DNA of 64,000 bases from Chryseobacterium paludis (lineage in GTDB: Bacteria > Bacteroidota > Bacteroidia > Flavobacteriales > Weeksellaceae): positions 4,400,501 through 4,464,500 of the forward strand of contig NZ_CP099966.1 of assembly GCF_025403485.1 (NCBI RefSeq), given 5' to 3'. The notes beneath the pieces were generated by a model. That model did not search any database. It was not told where the DNA came from and saw only the letters and a program-made list of their open reading frames with translations. Shown here piece by piece: positions 17,201-27,182 of the stretch (the first letter of the stretch is position 1; each line of letters begins with the position of its first letter). A program made the position numbers and the translations under genes.

Positions 17201-17794
17201 ATGGGATTAATCATCTTTGTTATCTTTCTCTGCTCTATTATTTCTCTTATTTTATCTAAAGTAAAATCGGGAAAAGGTGCTGAATGGGCAAAATTATTTC
17301 GTATTGCTACACTTATTTTTTCAATATCAGTTTTTAGCTATTGGTTTATAAAAAAAAGTGCTGTAGGTGTTGTGAACAACTCTGTAGGTTTGCAGGTTGT
17401 CAATAAACTTCCACAGACATTAGATTTTTATGTCATTAATGTGAATAATCCGGAAAAAAATGTGAAGCACGAAGCCAAACATATCGGAAAAATCCGCCCG
17501 GAATATTACAGAATTGAATACCTTAAAATGGATAAGTCCGATGAATATTGGATTATCGGATATTTAGGAAAAAAGAATCTGGTTTATTTTTCTCAGCACT
17601 CAGTTCCTAACAAGAATATTGATCAGATTGTGGAAGTAAAGAACTATATCAACCAAAGCGCAAAGTTATCTGAAGTAGCTAAAAAACAAATTGATGCTTA
17701 TAATTATGAAAATGTAAAGCTTGGAATTTGGGTAACTCTGGATTTTCTATTGCTATTTCTCAATTTGGTACTACTCCTTAGAATAAAGAAATAA
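17201..17794 (+). CDS. Membrane protein of unknown function
   Basis: The 197-residue protein has two hydrophobic segments near the N-terminus (about 1-20 and 32-50) and one at the C-terminus (about 175-195), enclosing an extracytoplasmic or cytoplasmic domain of about 120 residues with no family I recognise. The segment NKLPQTLDFYVINV starts this domain. A bidirectional terminator follows. Function unknown. Confidence 0.55.
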   Translation: MGLIIFVIFLCSIISLILSKVKSGKGAEWAKLFRIATLIFSISVFSYWFIKKSAVGVVNNSVGLQVVNKLPQTLDFYVINVNNPEKNVKHEAKHIGKIRPEYYRIEYLKMDKSDEYWIIGYLGKKNLVYFSQHSVPNKNIDQIVEVKNYINQSAKLSEVAKKQIDAYNYENVKLGIWVTLDFLLLFLNLVLLLRIKK

Positions 17795-17828
17795 GAAAAG
17801 TATCTTTCGAAACATACAATAAAAAAAA

Positions 17829-17860
17829 ATGATCTGCTTATTGAGCAGGTCATTTTTTTA
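17829..17860. terminator. Bidirectional terminator between convergent genes
   Basis: ATGATCTGCT (17829-17838) pairs with AGCAGGTCAT (17844-17853) with one G-T pair and a 5-base loop, flanked by an A-run on the left and a T-run on the right. It suits both the gene ending at 17794 and the minus-strand gene ending at 17890. Confidence 0.85.
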
Positions 17861-17889
17861 TGAATTATTATTTTTAAAATCTTAGCAAA

Positions 17890-18120
17890 TCATGGATAAT
17901 TTAAGATCAGCATGATTTTTTCTTTAAGTTCTTCAGGACAGTTTTTAACAAGTTTGTCTTTACTTTGGCTACTTATCTGATCATTCGTCAGCCACTCTGT
18001 AATATCTAAATGTTTATTGTTGCTGTCGTAAATTCTTTTAATGGTTTGATTTTCATAGAAAGTGTAATTATCACCAAGCGAATTGTTTGCGATATTTATC
18101 GTACATATTTCTTTTTCCAT
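17890..18120 (-). CDS. Small hypothetical protein
   Basis: The 76-residue soluble, acidic protein has no recognised domain. The codon pattern looks coding, the frame ends just before a shared terminator, and a 186-base gene-free, AT-rich stretch lies upstream for a promoter. Function unknown. Confidence 0.5.
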   Translation of the reverse strand: MEKEICTINIANNSLGDNYTFYENQTIKRIYDSNNKHLDITEWLTNDQISSQSKDKLVKNCPEELKEKIMLILNYP

Positions 18121-18306
18121 AGTTTTAATTTTTTACAATTTAATATAACGGGTTGTGTTCTACAATATATCATTTATTAGTGAAAAAATTAGCTTTTGTA
18201 AATAAACTTTTTTTTCACACTAAACAGTGAAATAAATTTTGTAAAAAATTAAAAATTTCTATAAAATCTCAAAAAAATGATCAAATAACTGGTGATTTTT
18301 TTGGTG

Positions 18307-19197
18307 TTAAAATAAAGTTCCATTATTTTCAGTAGCCATTTTTGGAACTTGCAGATCAGTTTTCCAGTCGTCGTTCATATTTTTTATCAAATAGGCAGAT
18401 AATAATGGTGATGCTTTTTCAATATTCTGGTGAACGAAAAAATACAGATTCTGAAGACCTTCTTTTTTCCATTCGGTGGCGCGCTTTAACCAATCGTCTA
18501 ATCTTTCGTAGTCACTTTCTGCATTAGCTCCTACATAACGGATGAAAGCATTTGGAGTGGTGAGCCTCATATGAAGCATATCTCTTCTTCCTGCCGTGTC
18601 TACAATAATATTGGTAATATGATGGGCCTCAAAAAGATCGCAGGTGGTATTAAAGATCTCTTCGTCCGTAAACCATTCAGTGTTTCTGAGTTCTATGGCT
18701 AAAGGAACCTCTTTTGGCCACTCTTTAACGAATTTCTCCAGCCTGTCATAATCTTTAGGTTTAAAGTTATCATGTAACTGTAGAAACACCATTCCGAGTT
18801 TCTCATTGAAGTTAAGAACTGAAGTTGCAAATTGAGTAACCGGTTCAGTGACATCAATTAATCTTCTGAAATGCGAAACCGTATTGGTAATTTTCGGAAA
18901 GAATTTAAAACCTGCCGGTGTTTTCTCTTTCCATGTCAATACCTGATCCGGCGTAGGCATTCCATAGAATGTTGCGTTGAGTTCGATAGAATTAAATTGA
19001 GTAGCATAGTAGGTCAATTCATCCTTTGTTCCTTTGGGATAAAATCCTTTAAGATCAGTTTTATTCCATTTAGCACATCCAATAGAGATATTTTCCAATC
19101 CCTTTTTATTTTTCTTAAGAATTTCTTTAGTTCTGCTGTGATCTTTTGGTAATGTAAAATCTATTTTTGAAGGATCTTCTACTTGTCCGAATTTCAT
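18307..19197 (-). CDS. DUF72 family protein (YecE-like)
   Basis: The 296-residue protein shows the DUF72 TIM-barrel pattern: IGCAKWNKTDLKGFYP (about 38-53), FNSIELNATFYGMP with the conserved N-x-T-F-Y, FKFFPKI, and VPLAIELRNTEWF. The family is widespread and of unknown biochemical role. A minus-strand -7-like TATATTTG lies at 19231-19238. No partner gene is obvious. Confidence 0.88.
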   Translation of the reverse strand: MKFGQVEDPSKIDFTLPKDHSRTKEILKKNKKGLENISIGCAKWNKTDLKGFYPKGTKDELTYYATQFNSIELNATFYGMPTPDQVLTWKEKTPAGFKFFPKITNTVSHFRRLIDVTEPVTQFATSVLNFNEKLGMVFLQLHDNFKPKDYDRLEKFVKEWPKEVPLAIELRNTEWFTDEEIFNTTCDLFEAHHITNIIVDTAGRRDMLHMRLTTPNAFIRYVGANAESDYERLDDWLKRATEWKKEGLQNLYFFVHQNIEKASPLLSAYLIKNMNDDWKTDLQVPKMATENNGTLF

Positions 19198-19298
19198 ATT
19201 TGAAAGTTTTTATGATTGATACTATTATAACAAATATAAAACAAAAAGCAGACAAATATTTTATGATTTCAGATGAAAGTGATGAGTTTAAAAAGTGA

Positions 19299-21341
19299 CT
19301 AATCTTTCAGTATCTTTTTTGAGATTTCTGTTTTTTCTGTTTTTATTTTTACGATATAAATTCCCTTCGTGTAATTTGAAATATCAATTTTGAAGACTTT
19401 TTTATTGAAGTTCCGATCCAGTAATAATCTTCCCAGGCCATCAACTATTTTTACATTCTTAACCAGATCTGATGATTTTATTTGAAATGTATCTTTTACA
19501 GGATTGGGAAAAATATTGGTATTCGTGATCATGTTATCCAGTTTGGAACTCTGTGTCTTTATTGTATTGGGACAATTGGTAGTAAAGCTAATGTCAGGAT
19601 ATTCAGCTTCCAGATTAGTAAGTTGATCAGGATCAACGCATATTGTTAAATTGCTGCCATAACCGAAGAATTCGCATCCTTCCAAAGAACTGTTTTTAAT
19701 ATTTACATGAGTTAGTCCCGACATATTATAAAAACCTACACCTTCTAAAATACTACTGTTTGAAAAATCTAAGTTGGTAACAAGGGGGCAACTTCGAAGT
19801 GTCACATACTTTAACATGCTGTTTTGTGAGGTGTTTATACTTGCCAATGAAGAATTATACTCAAAATCTATAGATTCAAGTTGTGGACATTGGGAGAGCT
19901 CTAGATTAGGAACTTTTGTATAGGTAAGACCTAAATCTCTTAGTGCTGTACATTGATTTATGTTCAAAGTATTTAATTCTGAGAAATTGTCAAAAGGTGA
20001 ATTTCCAGGTAAGTTAGAACCGAGATTCAAAGTCTGTATGCCGGAACAGTTTTGAAGATTTAAGCTTTTTAGATCTCTGTTTCCATTTATGCTAAGGCTG
20101 GTTAAAGCAGTACAGTTTTGTGCCATGATCTGCTGTAGGTCAAAATGAGTGTTTGATGAATTTAAATCATTGGGAATATCTGCCTTCAGAGTGTTTAGAT
20201 TTGATAAATTGCTTACATTCAGAATAGCCATATAGCCAGAGGAGTTTGTAATATCTATGTTTTCTAATGCAGTTGCATCACTGAAGTTAACCGTATTTGT
20301 GATCGGCTGATTGAATACTTTTAATAGTTTAAGATGGGGAAGACCTGAGAGGTTTAATGATGTCACATTTCCGAAATAAACTCCTGACGTTGTATTATAC
20401 CCATATCTGTTGTAGAATGATGCATCGAGTTCTTCAAGATTGATTAATCCAGTATTTGAAAAATCAATAGTGGGTACATTAAGGCCTTTGATTTTTTTTA
20501 ATGAAGAACAGCCATTTAGATTTACTGATGTAAAATAAGCTCCCGTTGTATCATAATGATCAGTATCTGCTATGATTTCCTGTAAATTTGTACAATTATT
20601 AGCAACAAGATTTATGTCCTGATTTGTATTGGTAAGGGTTATTCCATTTGAACCTAAAACGGATATTTTTGTTAATGAATTTATATTAGGTACGATTATT
20701 TTATCTAAACGATTACATGAGGTAAAAGTTAGTGTTTTGATATTACAGCTTTCAATATGGAGCTCTTTAATATTTTTATTATTTAAAATAATATCATCTT
20801 TAATCTGAGGACAGTTTTTAAATCTCAGGATTGTAGCTGGATCATAGGGAGCCAAATTAATGTTGGCTACAAAATCATTAACGTCCTTTACTGAGGAGCA
20901 ATTATTAAATGAAAAGTCAATCGGAACAATATGACTCATTCCCGAATTGTCTATAAATCCTCCTGATCCTTCATAAAGTACTTTTTTAATCACATTATTA
21001 TTGGTAAAGTTGATCACAGCAGATTTAGAATCCCTAATGTATAATTCCTCTAAATTTTGAAAAAGAAGCGCATCTGCTACAGAACCTGGAAGATTATTAA
21101 ATACAGGAATTCCTATTGATTTTATATTTAAAATTTTTACCTGCTGTGCCTCGGATATTTGTATTTCTCCATCACCATTTGAATCTACAGCCATAGGATT
21201 TCCATTTAGGTCCTTAGCTATCTCGTTGGAAGGTGTAGAATTTACTATTAAAGCTTTAAACTTTGAATCAGTAAAATTAAGATTTTGTGACTGAGCTATA
21301 AAAGAAAAGCTTACACAAAGAGTGAATAAGATTTTGTACAT
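19299..21341 (-). CDS. T9SS-secreted EF-hand/leucine-rich repeat protein
   Basis: The 680-residue protein has a signal peptide (1-18, ending AQSQ), then an EF-hand calcium loop at 53-64 (D53, N55, D57, G58, I60, E64 in DSNGDGEIQISE). About 450 residues of irregular leucine-rich repeats follow, with recurring L-x-x-L and N-x-x-x-L-x-x-L spacing, forming a curved binding surface by analogy. The last ~75 residues are a type A T9SS sorting tail (IFPNPVKDTFQIKS to GIYIVKIKT), which sends the protein across the outer membrane and is then removed. It is probably surface-exposed or secreted; the ligand is unknown. Confidence 0.85.
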   Translation of the reverse strand: MYKILFTLCVSFSFIAQSQNLNFTDSKFKALIVNSTPSNEIAKDLNGNPMAVDSNGDGEIQISEAQQVKILNIKSIGIPVFNNLPGSVADALLFQNLEELYIRDSKSAVINFTNNNVIKKVLYEGSGGFIDNSGMSHIVPIDFSFNNCSSVKDVNDFVANINLAPYDPATILRFKNCPQIKDDIILNNKNIKELHIESCNIKTLTFTSCNRLDKIIVPNINSLTKISVLGSNGITLTNTNQDINLVANNCTNLQEIIADTDHYDTTGAYFTSVNLNGCSSLKKIKGLNVPTIDFSNTGLINLEELDASFYNRYGYNTTSGVYFGNVTSLNLSGLPHLKLLKVFNQPITNTVNFSDATALENIDITNSSGYMAILNVSNLSNLNTLKADIPNDLNSSNTHFDLQQIMAQNCTALTSLSINGNRDLKSLNLQNCSGIQTLNLGSNLPGNSPFDNFSELNTLNINQCTALRDLGLTYTKVPNLELSQCPQLESIDFEYNSSLASINTSQNSMLKYVTLRSCPLVTNLDFSNSSILEGVGFYNMSGLTHVNIKNSSLEGCEFFGYGSNLTICVDPDQLTNLEAEYPDISFTTNCPNTIKTQSSKLDNMITNTNIFPNPVKDTFQIKSSDLVKNVKIVDGLGRLLLDRNFNKKVFKIDISNYTKGIYIVKIKTEKTEISKKILKD

Positions 21342-21771
21342 ATTGTGTTTTTTAAAACGGTTTTAATTCTTATCAGATTTATTGAGGGAATAATAAATTC
21401 TGACATCACAAAAGTAATATTTTTTTACAACCAGTAACTTAGAATTAGTACTATAGTAATTATACTATATTTTTTAACCGTAGTAATACTTAACGACTCA
21501 TTTCAAATGTTCTCCTATTTTTTAAATGGACATTAATTTAATAAAACTGAAGTCGTTCATATTTGGTTCATTTACAATAAAATATTATTAATTGAATAAA
21601 GTGCTTATTTTCAGGAGAATTAACAAAGGACGATATAGTGAATTATGAGAAAGTAATTAAGTTTTTTTTAAGGAAATATTAAACATTATGTGATGTAATG
21701 TTAATTGTATGTTACCGCAGTTCCTGTTTGTTGCTTCTAATTTTGCCATACAATTTAGAAGTATAAAAAAT
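21342..21771. other. 430-base divergent intergenic region
   Basis: This AT-rich spacer separates the divergent T9SS cargo gene and the TonB receptor gene. I see a minus-strand -7-like TACTTTTG (21409-21416), a 7-bp AT-only-core inverted repeat TATAGTA/TACTATA (21452-21469) followed by a T-run, and the plus-strand -7 box at 21738. No coding frame or RNA gene is supported. Confidence 0.5.
21738..21745 (+). promoter_or_regulatory. -7 element of the TonB receptor gene
   Basis: TAATTTTG matches TAnnTTTG and lies 26 bases before the ATG at 21772. It is downstream of an alternative in-frame ATG at 21709, which therefore would not be transcribed from this promoter. Confidence 0.6.
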
Positions 21772-24700
21772 ATGAAGCGAAAAATAATCTGTGCTTTTGC
21801 TCTTCTGTCATTTGGCTTGGCATTTTCACAGGAAACCAGCTCTAAAATTTTCGGAAGATTAAAAGGAATTAATTCTGAAGTTACTGTAAAAGTAATTCAT
21901 GTTCCTACCAACAGTACCTTTGAAACAAAAAGTAATAACAAAGGACAATTCAGTTTGGATAATCTACAGCCCGGAGGACCTTATACAATAGAAATTTCCG
22001 ATGGTTCACAAGTTATCTATTCGAATACAAATGTGCAACTTTCACTGGGAAGTAATGACTTACCGGTTGTAGAGATTAAAGACAGAGAAAAAGTAATAGA
22101 TGAGGTAAAGCTCACTTCTAAAAGAACAACTGTAAAAAATGGTGTTGGAATTACCCAGGCACAAATTTCCGGACTTCCAAATATAAACCGAGGAATTCAG
22201 GACGTTACCAAGCTTGTTCCACAAAGTGCCAATAACTCTTTTAACGGAACTAACTTCCGTTATAACAACGTTACGATAGATGGATCAATTAATAATGATG
22301 CCATTGGTTTCAGTCCATCATTAGGAGGACAAACCGGAACATCGGGGATGCCGGGAAGTAGTACCCGTTCCAATTCAATAAGTTTGGATGCCATTCAGGA
22401 CGTACAGGTATATATTGCTCCTTATGATGTTAAATTAGGAAACTTTCTTGGAGGAAGTATTAATGCTGTTACCCGCAGTGGTAGTAATAATGTAGAGGGA
22501 TCTTTTTATGTGTATGGGCGTAACGCATCTATCACAGGAAGAAACAGAGCAGGTGATAATTCAAAAATGCCAAGTTCTTTTGAAGATTTTATTTATGGGG
22601 GTAGAGTAGGTTTGCCTATCGTAAAAGATAAAGTATTTTTATTCACCAATCTTGAATATACCAAAAGAACAGACCCTGTTTTCTATAATGCAAATGATCC
22701 CAACGGGCTGGTTAATGACGCGGTTGCCCAGCAAATTTCTGATTTTGTACGTACCAAATATGGCTTTAATACAGGAAGCTTTAACCAGTATAATAACTTT
22801 TCAGAAAGTGCTAAGCTTTTTAATAAAATCGATTGGAAGATCAATGATAAACACACGTTATCAATTAAGAATAATACGGTGTTTTCACAAGCTTCAAACC
22901 TTGAAAGAGATGGTGCTAATTTCAGATTTTCAAGCATGGACTTTATTCAGAAAAACAATGCTTCTACCACTACTTTGGAGCTGAAGAGCCGTTTTAATGA
23001 TAAATGGAATAATAATTTGGTGCTAGGATACTCTTCTATAAATGATTACAGAGACCCTACTTCTTCCAATGCGATGTTCCCACAGGTGGAAATAGGATAT
23101 AATGGCGGAACTATTTTATTAGGAAACGACAGAGAGGCTACGGTTTTCAATATGAAACAAAAAACGTTTGAAATTACCGATAACCTAACTTATAAAACAG
23201 GTAATCATACTTTCTTATTAGGAACACACAATGAATTATATAATATCGATTATGGTTTTGTAAATGCTCTTAATGGCAGGATTTCTTATAAGAGCCTTGC
23301 AGATTTCTACAATTCAAATCCTGCAAGAATAAGAGGAACCTATCCATTTAATGGAGACAGCAGAGAAACGATTTTCAATAACCCATACGCTTCATATAAA
23401 GTTAATCTTCTTTCATTATACTTTCAGGATGAGATCAACTGGGGAAGATTACGTTTGTCTCCTGGTGTAAGAGTAGATTATACTGATCTTCCAAATAAAC
23501 CACTTTTAAGTACAAAGGTTAATAATTCTCCACAGGATCCTAATATGGGAAATACCTATAATTATACACCTTTAAGCCAGCTTACAAATAAATATCTTAA
23601 TAAACCGACATTGTCTCCAAGATTAGGATTTACGTATGATCTTACGGAAGATAGATCTGTAGTGTTAAGAGGAGGTTCTGGTATTTTTGTGGGAAGAATT
23701 CCCTTTGCATGGTTAGGATATGCTTATTATAATGATGGGGTAGGTTTTGGAAGCTATGATTATAATGCACCAACTACAGCACAGCTTGCAGCTAATGGTG
23801 ATCCATTGGTAAGTGGTAATTTTGCTAATTGGCAAAACTCTTCAAAAGTTCAGGTAGACCTTATTGATAATAATTTTAAAATGCCAAAAGTTTGGAGAAG
23901 CTCATTGGGCGTAGATTATACTGTTGGAGGATATAAACTGACATTAGAAGGTATCTATACTAAAGTACTTTATGATCTGAAATTCCAGCAGGTTAATAAA
24001 ACAGATAATGTAACGTATTATAGCTATGATGTGAATCATCAGATGCCAATCTATACCACAAATATCAATAGTAATTTTTCTAATGCCTATCTTTTATCCA
24101 ATACCAAGGAAGGGTATCGATATAACGTAACAGCACAGATTTCCAAGTCTTATAATTTCGGATTTAACTTCTTTGCAGCATATACGTATGGAGATGCAAA
24201 AGATATTACAAATGGTATCAGAAACTCTATGGAAAGTAATTGGCAGATGAATCAGTCTCTTACTCCTAATGATCCTCAGTTAACGACCTCTAATTTTGCC
24301 ATTAAAAATAGAATTGTAGCAAATCTTGGCTATGGTTTAAATCTTTCTCAATCAAATAAATTATCAGCTAATGTATATTTCAATGCTCAATCGGGGAATC
24401 CTTTCTCTTGGGGCTTTGTGAACAGTACCATTGCTAATACAGGACAGGCTGCGGGATTGGCATATATCTTCAAAGATGCTACTGAAGCAGCTAAGTATAT
24501 AGTTCCTATAAAAGATGCAGGAGGAACTGTTTTAGTAACGGCTCAACAGCAGATTGCTGATTATGAGAATTTTGTTAATAGTAATAAATATCTAAGCAGT
24601 AGAAGAGGAACATTTACTCAAAGAAATGGAGACGTTACACCATGGAATATACAGGCTGATATCAGAATTATGGATGAGATCAGATTGAGTGAAAAGTCTA

Positions 24701-24957
24701 AAAATACCTTACAGATTTCTTTAAGCATTATCAACTTTACAAATCTTTTAAATAAAGATTGGGGTAAAGTGTATTTTGTACCTAACACCTTCAACTCAAC
24801 AGCCAGTGTGGGTCTTACGAAAGTTGGAAATGTAGCGACAGGGCAACCTGGGGCTGGAGATCCTACTTACAATTTTAAATCTCCGGGTTTACCTTATACC
24901 ATTGATCAGTTTGCATCAAGGTTTCAGGCACAAGTGGGGGTTCGATATAATTTTTAA
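21772..24957 (+). CDS. Oar-like TonB-dependent receptor
   Basis: I choose the ATG at 21772, which opens a clean signal peptide (MKRKIICAFALLSFGLAFSQ) just after a -7 box; the product is 1061 residues. An N-terminal carboxypeptidase-regulatory-like beta-sandwich (about 25-100) is followed by a plug domain (about 110-230, with RSNSISLDAIQDVQVY) and a beta-barrel ending in QVGVRYNF, with a terminal aromatic as in outer-membrane barrels. The large size and the carboxypeptidase-like head match the Oar family, distinct from SusC. The ligand is unknown. No SusD partner or transporter is adjacent. Confidence 0.85.
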   Translation: MKRKIICAFALLSFGLAFSQETSSKIFGRLKGINSEVTVKVIHVPTNSTFETKSNNKGQFSLDNLQPGGPYTIEISDGSQVIYSNTNVQLSLGSNDLPVVEIKDREKVIDEVKLTSKRTTVKNGVGITQAQISGLPNINRGIQDVTKLVPQSANNSFNGTNFRYNNVTIDGSINNDAIGFSPSLGGQTGTSGMPGSSTRSNSISLDAIQDVQVYIAPYDVKLGNFLGGSINAVTRSGSNNVEGSFYVYGRNASITGRNRAGDNSKMPSSFEDFIYGGRVGLPIVKDKVFLFTNLEYTKRTDPVFYNANDPNGLVNDAVAQQISDFVRTKYGFNTGSFNQYNNFSESAKLFNKIDWKINDKHTLSIKNNTVFSQASNLERDGANFRFSSMDFIQKNNASTTTLELKSRFNDKWNNNLVLGYSSINDYRDPTSSNAMFPQVEIGYNGGTILLGNDREATVFNMKQKTFEITDNLTYKTGNHTFLLGTHNELYNIDYGFVNALNGRISYKSLADFYNSNPARIRGTYPFNGDSRETIFNNPYASYKVNLLSLYFQDEINWGRLRLSPGVRVDYTDLPNKPLLSTKVNNSPQDPNMGNTYNYTPLSQLTNKYLNKPTLSPRLGFTYDLTEDRSVVLRGGSGIFVGRIPFAWLGYAYYNDGVGFGSYDYNAPTTAQLAANGDPLVSGNFANWQNSSKVQVDLIDNNFKMPKVWRSSLGVDYTVGGYKLTLEGIYTKVLYDLKFQQVNKTDNVTYYSYDVNHQMPIYTTNINSNFSNAYLLSNTKEGYRYNVTAQISKSYNFGFNFFAAYTYGDAKDITNGIRNSMESNWQMNQSLTPNDPQLTTSNFAIKNRIVANLGYGLNLSQSNKLSANVYFNAQSGNPFSWGFVNSTIANTGQAAGLAYIFKDATEAAKYIVPIKDAGGTVLVTAQQQIADYENFVNSNKYLSSRRGTFTQRNGDVTPWNIQADIRIMDEIRLSEKSKNTLQISLSIINFTNLLNKDWGKVYFVPNTFNSTASVGLTKVGNVATGQPGAGDPTYNFKSPGLPYTIDQFASRFQAQVGVRYNF

Positions 24958-24982
24958 TTTTTACTTTATATATTCTTTCAAG

Positions 24983-25012
24983 AGTCCAGATTTTCTTTCT
25001 GGGCTTTTTTAT
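24983..25012 (+). terminator. Terminator of the TonB receptor gene
   Basis: AGTCCAGA (24983-24990) pairs with TCTGGGCT (24998-25005) with one G-T pair and a 7-base loop, followed by a T-run. Confidence 0.8.
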
Positions 25013-25047
25013 TTTATATAACCCTGTATTAAAGAATTTAATAAAAA

Positions 25048-25077
25048 TAAAAAAAGCACGCTTTTAAACGTGCTTCA
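25048..25077 (-). terminator. Terminator of the nrd operon
   Basis: AAGCACG (25054-25060) pairs with CGTGCTT (25069-25075). On the minus strand the stem is followed by a long T-run, placing it after nrdA. Confidence 0.8.
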
Positions 25078-25102
25078 TATATAAATGTTTATTATTTGTG
25101 GT

Positions 25103-26761
25103 CTAAGCTTCGCAGCTTGAACATGATACAAAGTTCACCATCATTTCTTTAGATACAGATGAGCTTCTTTGATAATATAATGTTTTTACTCCTTTTTTCC
25201 ATGCTTCGATATATAGATAGTTTACATCTTTTACAGGCATTGTGGATGGAATTTGTAAATTCAATGATTGAGCCTGATCGATATACTGCTGTCTTTGAGC
25301 AGCCTGAGAAATAATCTCCATTGGAGAGATCTCCTTGAATGTTTTAAATACCGCTTTTTCTTCCTCTGTTAATTCAGTTAAATGCTGAACAGAACCATGA
25401 TTCAACATGATCGTTCTCCATGTTTCTTCATTATCTAATCCTTTTTCTTCTAATAATTTTGCTAGATACTTGTTCTTACGCATAAAGTTTCCTTTAGCCA
25501 AACCAGCTTTATAATAATTAGACGCAAAAGGCTCAATTCCAGGAGAAGTTTGACCTAAAATAGCAGAACTTGAAGTCGTAGGAGCAATAGCCATTGTGGT
25601 TGTATTCCTCAATCCGTAACCTTTCAACAATTCAGGTTCTCCATAGATATTAGCTAATTCTCTTGAAGCTTGTTCTGATTGTTCTTTAATATGTTTGAAA
25701 GCTCTTGCATTGAATTGAGTTGCCTCAAAGCTTTCAAAAGGGATCATATTTTTTTGTAAATAAGAATGATATCCTAAAACTCCTAATCCAAGAGCTCTGT
25801 GGCGCATTGCAAAGTTTCTTGCTCCCTGTAGGTAATAGTTTCCTTCTGTTTTGTCAATAAATTCAGTTAAAACAGCATCCAGGAAATAAACAGCAAGTTT
25901 TACAGCATCAGTATCTTTCCATTCGTCATATAGTTCCAGGTTCATGGAAGATAAACAACAAATGAATGATTCTTCTCTTGTAGAAGGAAGCATGATTTCA
26001 GAACAAAGGTTACTTGCATTTACTGTTAATCCTAAATCCTTATAAACCTGTGGCTTGTTTCTGTTAACGTTATCTGTAAAGAAAATATAAGGAAGCCCTT
26101 TTTGTTGACGGCTTTCTAAAACTCTCGCCCATATTTTACGCTTATCCATATCACCATCGATCATATCCTGCATCCAGTAATCAGGAACGCAGATTCCCGT
26201 AAATAAATTCTGGATAGGACTTCCGATGTCTTTAATAGATAAAAATTCTTCAATGTCACCGTGGTCAATATCCAGGTAAGCTGCAAAAGCACCCCTTCTC
26301 ACACCTCCTTGAGATACTACATCCATTGCTGTATCAAACAATTTCATGAAAGAAACAGCTCCCGAAGATTTTCCATTGTCAGTTACGGCAGTTCCTCTGT
26401 TACGAAGTTCTCCGAAATATCCTGAAGTTCCACCTCCAATTTTTGTCTGCATGATCACCTCACCCATTTTATGAGTAATTCCTTCAATACTATCTGGAAT
26501 ATGAACGTTGAAGCAAGAAATAGGAAGGCCTCTCTGAGTTCCCATATTTGCCCAAACCGGAGAAGAGAAACTGATCCAACCCTTAGTGATCATTTCTTTA
26601 AAAGCCGGTTGTAATTCTGGTTTATATAATTTTTTGGCAGCCGCAGTGGTAATTCTGTCGATAGCCCCGTCTACAGTTTCCCCTTTTAACAGATATCCTC
26701 TGTTTAGCATTTGCTCAGACTCCTCGTTGAGCCACCATATATTGGTACTTTGTTCCTCCAT
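25103..26761 (-). CDS. nrdA: Ribonucleotide reductase alpha subunit, without ATP-cone
   Basis: The 552-residue protein carries the class I catalytic residues: C83 and C269 (redox pair, in PISCFN and ICCLSS), C253 with N251 and E255 (thiyl site, NLCSEI), Y529-Y530 (TLYYQRS) for radical transfer, and C-terminal C547/C550 for re-reduction. It reduces ribonucleotides to deoxyribonucleotides. It is about 200 residues shorter than E. coli NrdA because the N-terminal ATP-cone, the overall activity switch, is missing. It is the last gene of a three-gene unit with nrdB. Confidence 0.95.
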   Translation of the reverse strand: MEEQSTNIWWLNEESEQMLNRGYLLKGETVDGAIDRITTAAAKKLYKPELQPAFKEMITKGWISFSSPVWANMGTQRGLPISCFNVHIPDSIEGITHKMGEVIMQTKIGGGTSGYFGELRNRGTAVTDNGKSSGAVSFMKLFDTAMDVVSQGGVRRGAFAAYLDIDHGDIEEFLSIKDIGSPIQNLFTGICVPDYWMQDMIDGDMDKRKIWARVLESRQQKGLPYIFFTDNVNRNKPQVYKDLGLTVNASNLCSEIMLPSTREESFICCLSSMNLELYDEWKDTDAVKLAVYFLDAVLTEFIDKTEGNYYLQGARNFAMRHRALGLGVLGYHSYLQKNMIPFESFEATQFNARAFKHIKEQSEQASRELANIYGEPELLKGYGLRNTTTMAIAPTTSSSAILGQTSPGIEPFASNYYKAGLAKGNFMRKNKYLAKLLEEKGLDNEETWRTIMLNHGSVQHLTELTEEEKAVFKTFKEISPMEIISQAAQRQQYIDQAQSLNLQIPSTMPVKDVNYLYIEAWKKGVKTLYYQRSSSVSKEMMVNFVSCSSCEA

Positions 26762-26820
26762 AGTTGTTATATTTTCGAATTCCAGGATGCCTATATCGTA
26801 TATCCAGAAATTTTGTGTTA

Positions 26821-27108
26821 TTAAATTGTTTGTAAGAATTCTACTTTGTGGGAATCATTCAGCCCACTCTCATCTCTTCGTTTTTGGAACTCTTTAAAAG
26901 ATGGTGTATTCAAAACCTCATGTTGTACTTCTTCATTGATGTAATTGGAATAATGCAAAAATGTTACACCATCCTCTTTTACATATACTTTGTATTCAAA
27001 TGTTGACTGATCCAATTGCTTGAAATCATCCAGAAACTTTTGAACATTCACTTTATTTTCTGAAACAAATTCAGGTTTTACAGTATAAGATACAATTACG
27101 TTGATCAT
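26821..27108 (-). CDS. Small dimeric alpha/beta-barrel (ABM-like) protein
   Basis: The 95-residue protein resembles the antibiotic-biosynthesis-monooxygenase/quinol monooxygenase fold: an opening strand MINVIVSYTVKPEFV, a helix, then FEYKVYVKEDGVTFLHYSNY and a closing helix around PSFKEFQKRRD. Such proteins are dimeric ferredoxin-like barrels that bind small hydrophobic molecules or haem; many lack shown activity. It sits between nrdB (74-base gap) and nrdA (59-base gap), in the same direction, so it is probably co-transcribed with ribonucleotide reductase. Function there is unknown. Confidence 0.6.
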   Translation of the reverse strand: MINVIVSYTVKPEFVSENKVNVQKFLDDFKQLDQSTFEYKVYVKEDGVTFLHYSNYINEEVQHEVLNTPSFKEFQKRRDESGLNDSHKVEFLQTI

Positions 27109-27182
27109 CGTTTGTGCTTTGGTTATTATTACTCGGAATAACAGATTTGCTAATAAAGTTTTTGTCAGAAACCTGTTTTCAA

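Noticed and set aside
21709..21771. Upstream start of the TonB receptor at 21709
   Set aside because: It precedes the -7 box at 21738 and would spoil the signal peptide.
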